From an uncultured Nocardioidaceae bacterium (GTDB lineage Bacteria; Actinomycetota; Actinomycetes; Propionibacteriales; Nocardioidaceae), in NCBI GenBank assembly GCA_902805855.1, contig CADCUJ010000059.1, forward strand, positions 23,546 through 87,545: a DNA stretch of 64,000 bases. The letters are read 5' to 3'. The first letter of the stretch is position 1. Each line of letters opens with the position of its first letter. Positions 57,525 through 64,000 of the stretch are shown one piece after another. Both the position numbers and the translations under genes were made by a program. The notes below the pieces were generated by a model. That model was not told the origin of the DNA and did no database searches. It saw only the letters and a program-made list of their open reading frames with translations.

Positions 57525-57929
57525 TCAGCGCGCGGTGGCACCCCAGCCGTGCCAGCGGTCGACCTCGATCCAGGCGCTGACCCGTCCACGGTCGCGCTTG
57601 GGGTACGCATTGCCGGTGTAATGGCTGGACAACCGGTCGATGTCGCGCAGGCCCCCGTCGTCGCGCATCTCGGTGACCCTGCCCTGGAGGCTGACGTGGG
57701 TGTACCAGTCGGCCTCGTCGAGCACCGTGAGGGACACCCGCGGGTCCTCGCGCAGGTAGTCGAGCCGCCTCCTCCCCTCGTCCATGTTGACCAGCACCCG
57801 GTCGCCCTCGAGCAGGTACCAGGTCGCCACCGAGACCGGCTGTCCGTCGGCGCGCACCGCGGTGATCACGCAGGGATTCGGCTTGTCGAGCAGCGCACGG
57901 ACGTCGTCGGGCAGCGGTGGCTTCGGCAT
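57525..57929 (-). CDS. PPOX-class F420-dependent-type oxidoreductase
   Basis: NPCVITAVRADGQPVSVATWYLLEGDRVLVNMDEGRRRLDYLREDPRVSLTV. Confidence 0.88.
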   Translation of the reverse strand: MPKPPLPDDVRALLDKPNPCVITAVRADGQPVSVATWYLLEGDRVLVNMDEGRRRLDYLREDPRVSLTVLDEADWYTHVSLQGRVTEMRDDGGLRDIDRLSSHYTGNAYPKRDRGRVSAWIEVDRWHGWGATAR

Positions 57930-58001
57930 CTGTCTCCTCGAGGGGATGGGCTCGGTCGATGGACGTCAATCGGTCCGGGCGCAGTGAGCCGGACCGGGCG
58001 G

Positions 58002-58622
58002 CTAGCCGGTCTCGCTGCCGACCTTGAGCCTGCGGGCGACGTCGACTGCTCGCTCGGCGAGGTGGTCAAGGGCAGCCAGCTCCGGGTCCTCGAGCGGCGC
58101 GTCGTTGTTCGGCCCGGTGACATGGCTGACGCCGTAGGGGTTGCCGTCGGCGAACTTGACCGGGTCGGTGTAGCCGGGAGAGACGATGAGGCCGCCGAAG
58201 TGGTGGATCGTGTTGTAGAGCGCCAGCAGCGTCGACTCCTGCCCGCCGCGCTTGGTCTGGGTCGAGGTGAAGCCGGCGTACACCTTGTCCGCCAACAGTC
58301 CCTCGCCCCACTGTGGGCCCAGCATGTCGATGAACTGCTTGAGCTGGCTGGCCACGTTGCCGAAGCGGGTGGGTGACCCGAACAGCACGACATCGGCCCA
58401 CACCACGTCGTCGGGGGTGGCCGTGGGCTCGTCCTGGATGTCTGCGCGGTGCTGCGCCCACTCACCGACCTGCTCCACGACCTCGTCGGGCGCGAGCTCC
58501 GCGACGTGTCGGCGGCGTACCTCGGCGCCGGCCTTCTCTGCGGCCTGGCTGAGGCGCTCCGCCATGTCCTGGGTCGTTCCGGTCGACGAGTAGTAGATGA
58601 CGGACACGTTCACGCTGGTCAT
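58002..58622 (-). CDS. wrbA: NAD(P)H:quinone oxidoreductase, WrbA-like flavodoxin-fold
   Basis: VSVIYYSSTGTTQDMAERL, FGSPTRFGNVASQLKQFID, GPNNDAPLEDPELAA. Confidence 0.92.
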   Translation of the reverse strand: MTSVNVSVIYYSSTGTTQDMAERLSQAAEKAGAEVRRRHVAELAPDEVVEQVGEWAQHRADIQDEPTATPDDVVWADVVLFGSPTRFGNVASQLKQFIDMLGPQWGEGLLADKVYAGFTSTQTKRGGQESTLLALYNTIHHFGGLIVSPGYTDPVKFADGNPYGVSHVTGPNNDAPLEDPELAALDHLAERAVDVARRLKVGSETG

Positions 58623-58722
58623 GCCGGGGTCTCCTTCGGTTGGCCTTGCGTAAGTCTGCGAATTCCAGTGAACGGTCAACGGTCCCGGGGTATTCCTGTC
58701 CGGTTCGGGTACGCCCGGACCC

Positions 58723-59511
58723 ATGGACGCACTCACCTTCCTGGGAACAGCGACCACGCTGATCCGGCTGGGCTCCTTCACGCTGTTGACCGACCCCAAC
58801 TTCCTGCACAAGGGGCAGCGGGCCTACCTGGGGCGAGGCCTCTGGTCGCGCCGGCTGACCGAGCCCGCGATGCAGCCTCGCGACCTGCCGGCCCTCGACG
58901 CAGTCGTCCTCTCCCACCTGCACGGCGACCACTTCGATCGCATCGCGCGCCACGAGCTCGTCCGGTCGGCACCGGTGGTAACCACACCGCACGCGGCCAG
59001 GCGCCTGGCGCGATGGGGATTCGACGTGGACGCGCTCGACACCTGGCAGCGCCACGAGCAGCGGCGCGGAGACGAGCGGCTGAGCATCGAGTCGCTGCCA
59101 GCCGTGCACGCACGCGGAGTGCTCGGCAAGGTGCTGCCGCCGGTCATGGGCGCCTGGATCGAGCACCGTGTCGGCGACCTGGTCCGCCACCGTCTCTACG
59201 TCAGCGGCGACACCTTGACCGGTGACCACGTCGACACGATCACCGAGCGTCACCCGGTCACCGACACGGCGGTGGTCCACCTCGGGGGGACGCGGATCGC
59301 GTTCGCGACCGTGACGATGGACGCCGAGCAGGGCGTCGACTTCGTACGCCGGGTCGACCCTCGGCAGGTCGTGCCGGTGCACTACGACGACTACCCGGTG
59401 TTCAAGTCACCACTCTCGGAGTTCCTCCAGGCAGCCCGCAACGCCGGCTTCGGCGCTCGGGTGCAGACCGTGGCCCGTGGCGACACGCTCGACCTGTCGG
59501 TACCCGCCTGA
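58723..59511 (+). CDS. MBL-fold metallo-hydrolase
   Basis: VVLSHLHGDHFDRIA, YVSGDTLTGDHVD, QVVPVHYDDYPVF. Confidence 0.92.
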   Translation: MDALTFLGTATTLIRLGSFTLLTDPNFLHKGQRAYLGRGLWSRRLTEPAMQPRDLPALDAVVLSHLHGDHFDRIARHELVRSAPVVTTPHAARRLARWGFDVDALDTWQRHEQRRGDERLSIESLPAVHARGVLGKVLPPVMGAWIEHRVGDLVRHRLYVSGDTLTGDHVDTITERHPVTDTAVVHLGGTRIAFATVTMDAEQGVDFVRRVDPRQVVPVHYDDYPVFKSPLSEFLQAARNAGFGARVQTVARGDTLDLSVPA

Positions 59512-59513
59512 CC

Positions 59514-60836
59514 ATGAGCCCGGATCTGGTCTTTCTCCTCGCCGGTGCCTCGCTGTTCCTGGCGGTCCTGCTTCCCCTGTTCCTGCACCGGGTCGCGGTG
59601 TCGGCGCCGATGGTGCTGCTGTGCATCGGCGCCCTGATCGGGCTGCTGCCTGGACTCTCCCCGTCGGACGTGAGCCCACTCGAGCACCGCTACTTCGCCG
59701 AGCACATGACCGAGGCCACCATCCTGGTCGCGCTGATGGGGGTCGGTCTCGCCCTCGACCGGCCGCTCAACCTGCGCCGGCCGGGGTCGTGGCGTTCGTG
59801 GGGCGCGACCTGGCGGCTGCTGGGCCTGGCGATGCCGTTGTGCATCGCGGGAGTGGCAGTGCTCGGCTGGTGGGTGATGGGACTGGCCCCCGCGGCTGCG
59901 GTCCTGCTGGGCGCAGCGTTGGCTCCTACCGATCCGGTGCTTGCCGCCGACGTCCAGGTCGGCGGCCCGACCACCGCCGGATCGGAGATGTTCGAGGGCG
60001 GCGAGGATGAGATCGACGAGATCGACGAGCGGGACGAGGTCCGGTTCGCACTGACCTCCGAGGCCGGGCTCAACGACGGGCTGGCGTTCCCGTTCGTCTA
60101 CCTCGCGATCATGATGGCCACGCTCGGCAGCTTCTCCGAGTGGGGTCTGCGCTGGGTCGGCTGGGAGCTGGTCGGCAAGGTTGTCATCGGGGTGGCGATC
60201 GGCACGGTGGTCGGGTGGCTGCTGGCCAAGATCGCCTTCCGGTCGCCCCGCCCATCGCTGCGGCTGGCCGAGACCGGGGAACCACTGTTGGGTCTGGCCG
60301 CCGTGCTGCTGTCCTACGGGCTGGCCGAAGTGGCCAGTGGCTACGGCTTCCTGTCGGTGTTCTCCTGTGCCATGTCGTTGCGATCCGCCGAGCGCGGACA
60401 CGACTACCACATGCACATGCACGGAAGCGTCGAGCGGCTCGAACGCCTGCTCACCCTCGTCGTGCTCCTGCTCCTGGGGGTGGCGATGACCAACGGCCTG
60501 TTGAGCAGCCTGACCTGGGAAGGAGCACTCGTCGGCACTCTGCTTGTCCTGGTGATCCGCCCCGCGACCGGATGGCTGTCCCTGGAGATGGGCAGGAAGG
60601 TGCCCCGTACCGGCACCAGCCTGCTGGGTCCGCGTGAACGGCTGGCAACTGCCTTCTTCGGAGTTCGAGGGGTGGGCTCGCTGTACTACGTCGCCTACGC
60701 GACCGGGCTGGCCGACTTCGGTGACCACCCGTTGCTGTGGTCCACGGTCGGTTTCACCGTCACGCTCTCGGTCCTCGTGCACGGGATCACCGAGACCCCT
60801 GCGATGAAGCGGCTGGACCACGCTCGCGCTGCGTGA
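59514..60836 (+). CDS. CPA1-type cation:proton antiporter
   Basis: LGAALAPTDPVLAADVQVGGP, RFALTSEAGLNDGLAFPFV; 12 TM-like segments. Confidence 0.93.
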   Translation: MSPDLVFLLAGASLFLAVLLPLFLHRVAVSAPMVLLCIGALIGLLPGLSPSDVSPLEHRYFAEHMTEATILVALMGVGLALDRPLNLRRPGSWRSWGATWRLLGLAMPLCIAGVAVLGWWVMGLAPAAAVLLGAALAPTDPVLAADVQVGGPTTAGSEMFEGGEDEIDEIDERDEVRFALTSEAGLNDGLAFPFVYLAIMMATLGSFSEWGLRWVGWELVGKVVIGVAIGTVVGWLLAKIAFRSPRPSLRLAETGEPLLGLAAVLLSYGLAEVASGYGFLSVFSCAMSLRSAERGHDYHMHMHGSVERLERLLTLVVLLLLGVAMTNGLLSSLTWEGALVGTLLVLVIRPATGWLSLEMGRKVPRTGTSLLGPRERLATAFFGVRGVGSLYYVAYATGLADFGDHPLLWSTVGFTVTLSVLVHGITETPAMKRLDHARAA

Positions 60837-60911
60837 CAGATGAGGTCCGCCGCCCTATCTTCGAAAGCAGGTGCCCCGCCGATCGGTGGCGGAGCCGAGA
60901 CGAGGTGCAAC

Positions 60912-61547
60912 ATGAGCGACGCAACCCAGAACCCGCCGACGCCGGACGAGCCGAGCCGTTCCGCCTCATCGTCACCACCCCCACCTCCCGGAGCGGGCAG
61001 CTACCAGCCGGCACCGCCGGGTCAGCCGATGAGCTCCTCGGGCGAAGCGGGCCAGCCGGCCGACCTGCTGAACCGCTTCCTCGCGCGGCTGATCGACTTC
61101 GTCCTCCTGGCCGTGGTCGCAGCCGTCATCAACTCGGTGATCCTGTCCGCGATCTTCGCCACCTCCGGTGCCGGCATGCTCGGTGTCAGCTCCGGGACTG
61201 CCTTCGGCTACGCCGCGGTCAGCAGCCTGGTCACCGCCGCGCTCTACCTCGGCTACTTCGCGCTGATGGAGGCGCGCTCCGGGCAGACGCTCGGCAAGAT
61301 GGTGGTGAAGCTGCAGACGCAGGGTCCGAACGGTGGCACACCGACGATGGAGCAGGCACTGCGGCGCAACGCGTTCGTGGCCCTGAACCTGATCGGGATC
61401 GTCCCGATCGTCGGCTGGATCCTCGGCCCGCTGGTCTCCTTGGCCGCGGTGATCATGATCGCGGTGACGATCAGCAACAATCCTGCGACGCGGCAGGGCT
61501 GGCACGACAACTTCGCCGGTGGGACCAGCGTCGTCAAGGTGGGCTGA
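60912..61547 (+). CDS. RDD-family membrane protein
   Basis: LLNRFLARLIDFVLLAVV...MEARSGQTLGKMVVKLQ. Confidence 0.93.
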   Translation: MSDATQNPPTPDEPSRSASSSPPPPPGAGSYQPAPPGQPMSSSGEAGQPADLLNRFLARLIDFVLLAVVAAVINSVILSAIFATSGAGMLGVSSGTAFGYAAVSSLVTAALYLGYFALMEARSGQTLGKMVVKLQTQGPNGGTPTMEQALRRNAFVALNLIGIVPIVGWILGPLVSLAAVIMIAVTISNNPATRQGWHDNFAGGTSVVKVG

Positions 61548-61551
61548 GCAG

Positions 61552-61737
61552 GTGGCCGGTTCCCTGGTTCGCCCGCCGAACCGAATGATCGCAGGCGTGT
61601 GTGCGGGACTGGCCATGCGCTTCGACATGTCGCCGGGCGTCGTACGACTGCTGTTCGTGCTGAGCCTGCTGCTGCCCGGTCCGCAGATCCTGGTCTACCT
61701 GGTGCTGTGGATCATCATGCCCTCTGAGGGGCGCTGA
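61552..61737 (+). CDS. PspC-domain protein
   Basis: VRPPNRMIAGVCAGLAMRFDMSPGVVRLLFVLSLLLPGPQILVYLVLWIIMP. Confidence 0.9.
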   Translation: MAGSLVRPPNRMIAGVCAGLAMRFDMSPGVVRLLFVLSLLLPGPQILVYLVLWIIMPSEGR

Positions 61738-61771
61738 CCTCGGGCGGTGCCTGGCGGCTGAACGCGGGCGC

Positions 61772-62971
61772 CTAGCCGCGGCCGATCTTGCGCGCTCCTC
61801 GGTTGCGCACGAAGTCGTAGTGGTTGATGTAGCGCCGGTAGCCGGGACGGCTGTTCACCCGGAGCATGACCTCGTCGCCACCGGTCAGTGAGCCCGTGGA
61901 CCAGTTCGCCGTACCGGTGAAGATCTTCCATGCGGAGTGGTCGGTCGCGTAGTGCCCGTTGACCAGCATGTACTTCGTGTGCACCCGAAGGTCGACGATG
62001 CCGTCGTTGTTGCGGTGCTGGCGGCTGTCGTACAACGCGATCTTGCCGCGCCAGGCTGCTCGCCGGAGCACCGCGGCCACCTTGTTGGACGGCGCGCCGT
62101 AGGTCACCGAGATGCGACAGCCTTCCCGCTGCAGTGCCAGCAGGCGCCGGGCGAGGTACATGCCGCGGTCTCCGCTCCACCAGAACATGGAGACGTTGAC
62201 CGCCGTGCGCCCGTGGCGCCCAGCACCTCCCCGCACACCACGGCAGTGGATGCGCGACATCGCCCGGTAGACCGGGTCGGAGGCTCGGGTCACGCCCGGC
62301 TTGGGGAAGAAGTGGCTCTCGAACCGTCCCACCCTGCTGACCTGGTAACGCTTCCCGGGCGGCTGGACCGGACGGTCCTTGGCCATCTGCTGGTGGATGG
62401 ACAGGTACTTGTCGTAGAGCCGCTTCTTGCGGGTCATGGTGAACAGGTCGTTCCAACCGAGCCGGGCGCCGCCGTTGTTCAGGTTCGCCGAGCTCACCAT
62501 CACCACGTCGTTGACTCCGCCCGCGCGGGAGAACATGTAGATCTTCGAGTGCATCTGACCGCGGGTGCCCCGGCAGCTGTTGCGGCAGAACCGGGCGTAG
62601 CTGCGGTGGTTGATGTTCGTGCCGAGCACCCGGCGCAGCCGCCTGCTGGGCGCCGACTTGATCCCGTCGTCCATCACGATCTTCACGTTGACCCCGCGCC
62701 GGTGCGCCTTGATCAGTCGGTCCGCGGTGATCTTGCGGTCCATCAGGTAGGTCGCGATGCGGATCGTGTGTCCACGCGGCGTGCTCGCGATGGTCCTCTC
62801 CACCCGCCGGAGCAGACGGAACTTCGCCGCCTCGTTGCCCTTGGGGTTGTTGAACGTGGGGCCGTCGCTGGGCGAGTACGCCGACGCGGCGGATGCCGGC
62901 AGGGCCACCACCAAGGCGACCGCCAGCACAGCGGAGACGGCGGTTGGCAGCAGGCGAAGTCGTGCGAGCAT
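61772..62971 (-). CDS. Secreted phospholipase D-like protein (paralogue of 47365..48543)
   Basis: Signal peptide; QMHSKIYMFS and RVHTKYMLVNG HxK motifs. Confidence 0.87.
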   Translation of the reverse strand: MLARLRLLPTAVSAVLAVALVVALPASAASAYSPSDGPTFNNPKGNEAAKFRLLRRVERTIASTPRGHTIRIATYLMDRKITADRLIKAHRRGVNVKIVMDDGIKSAPSRRLRRVLGTNINHRSYARFCRNSCRGTRGQMHSKIYMFSRAGGVNDVVMVSSANLNNGGARLGWNDLFTMTRKKRLYDKYLSIHQQMAKDRPVQPPGKRYQVSRVGRFESHFFPKPGVTRASDPVYRAMSRIHCRGVRGGAGRHGRTAVNVSMFWWSGDRGMYLARRLLALQREGCRISVTYGAPSNKVAAVLRRAAWRGKIALYDSRQHRNNDGIVDLRVHTKYMLVNGHYATDHSAWKIFTGTANWSTGSLTGGDEVMLRVNSRPGYRRYINHYDFVRNRGARKIGRG

Positions 62972-63114
62972 GGAGAACCCTCCCGAAGTGGATGACCCGG
63001 CGGTATCGTAGCGGACGCGTCTCACCAGTCACAGCAAACCCGTCAGTAACATGGCGTCCCCACTTCGGGCTTCCCCGCGCCGGGCATCGGAGCGGCCTCG
63101 TCGAGCCGAGCCGG

Positions 63115-63630
63115 TCACCGAGCCAGGCGTTGCACCACGCCGCGGATGAGCGCGGCCTGTCCGACGTGCTGCAGGTCATCGGTGATGACGCTGACCAGCC
63201 GCACGCCGAGCGTCACCGGTGGATCCCACCCACTGTCGACGACTCGGTCGAGGTCCTCGGCCGAGAGACCGGCCACGAAGGCGGCGGTCCGGGCATGCAC
63301 CGCGTCGTGGTAGCCGGTCAGCAGCGCCGGGGTCAGCCCCTGCACCGTCGCGACTTCGTCGGAGTCCTGGCCGTATCCCGTCACAGCGGCGGCAAACGGC
63401 AGGGCGAAGCGCTGGTGCCACGACTGCGCAGTCCACACCTGGTCTGCCTGCGCGGCGTCGGCGATGTGATCGTCCTGCACCCGGGTCAGGTGCCAGACCA
63501 ACCATCCGATCGAGTTGGTCTCGGGGTCGATCCGATACTCGAGATCCTCGCTGGTCAGGCCGTCGACCACGCCCTCCACCAAGCCGCGGATCCGGTCGAA
63601 GGCGTCTGCCAGCAGATTGTTGTGCTCCAT
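63115..63630 (-). CDS. DinB/DUF664-family protein
   Basis: NSIGWLVWHLTRVQDDHIADAA...DDLQHVGQAALIRGVV. Confidence 0.92.
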   Translation of the reverse strand: MEHNNLLADAFDRIRGLVEGVVDGLTSEDLEYRIDPETNSIGWLVWHLTRVQDDHIADAAQADQVWTAQSWHQRFALPFAAAVTGYGQDSDEVATVQGLTPALLTGYHDAVHARTAAFVAGLSAEDLDRVVDSGWDPPVTLGVRLVSVITDDLQHVGQAALIRGVVQRLAR

Positions 63631-63686
63631 GTCGCCTGATCGTGGCACACTGCTCTGGACCTCGGCGCGGACGGGAGTGGAGCGGC

Positions 63687-64000
63687 GTGAGCGCAGTACG
63701 CAAGGTGGGTGTCCTGCTCCTGGGATGGGTCCTGGTGGTCGTCGGAGTGGCCGCCCTGGCACTTCCGGGGCCCGGCCTGCTGCTGTTGTTCGCCGGTCTC
63801 GCCGTCCTCTCGACCGAGTACCCCTGGGCCCGCAAGCGGGTCGACCCGGTCAAGGAACGGGCGATCACGGCGGCCAGGGAAGGCGTCCAGACGAGGACCC
63901 GCATCGCTGCCTCGTTCCTGTCCGCAGTGTCCGTCGTCGGGGCGGGAGTGCTGTGGGGTCTCAACCCGGCCATCGTCCCCGAGATCGGTCCGTTCGGGCC
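63687..64000 (+). CDS. TIGR02611/PGPGW-type TM protein (partial, runs off window end)
   Basis: VSAVRKVGVLLLGWVLVVVGVAALALPGPGLLLLFAGLAVLSTEYPWARK. Confidence 0.83.
   Translation, partial: MSAVRKVGVLLLGWVLVVVGVAALALPGPGLLLLFAGLAVLSTEYPWARKRVDPVKERAITAAREGVQTRTRIAASFLSAVSVVGAGVLWGLNPAIVPEIGPFG

Noticed and set aside
59391-60821. 476-aa - strand ORF, Gln/His/Arg-rich
   Set aside because: Antisense shadow of the CPA1 antiporter.
1-64000. Prophage/IS/transposon content
   Set aside because: No transposase, integrase or phage structural genes seen; the holin-X protein is a common chromosomal actinobacterial family, not evidence of a prophage.

Overview
64 kb of high-GC actinobacterial chromosome, Nocardioides-like by gene content and style (an inference, not proven from sequence alone). 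I see no rRNA, IS element, prophage or CRISPR array. Most of it is dense single-copy metabolism: hutU-hutH, an EtfD-like membrane Fe-S oxidoreductase, dcd, tRNA-Gly(CCC), paaN/paaI, a CoA-transferase, an AccD-like carboxyltransferase, a bkd-type E1a/E1b/E2 operon, an MprA/MprB/HtrA-PepD-like envelope-stress module, a PhzE-like/PabA/PabB chorismate triad, a HelD/HelR-like helicase, DrrA/DrrB-like ABC genes, a CPA1 antiporter, and three putative secreted phosphoesterase or nuclease-like proteins. The observations I find most interesting lie between genes. (1) A 21-bp tandem-repeat family (core GTTGAGATNGGNCCCGNGCCG) occurs as two arrays about 20 kb apart, in opposite orientation, each in a divergent promoter region. 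(2) A MerR-family gene is flanked by two matching GTGACA-N7-TGTCA(C/G) palindromes, each just upstream of a truncated ORF; one of these ORFs is a 51-codon thiolase N-terminal remnant. (3) CT(A/C)AG direct repeats at exact 11-bp spacing lie upstream of both the MprA-like regulator and the HtrA/PepD-like protease. (4) A terminator-like hairpin ends 1 nt before the ATG of a 46-aa ORF. (5) A CDF transporter carries a single in-frame TAA. All product calls come from reading the translations; no database search was run.
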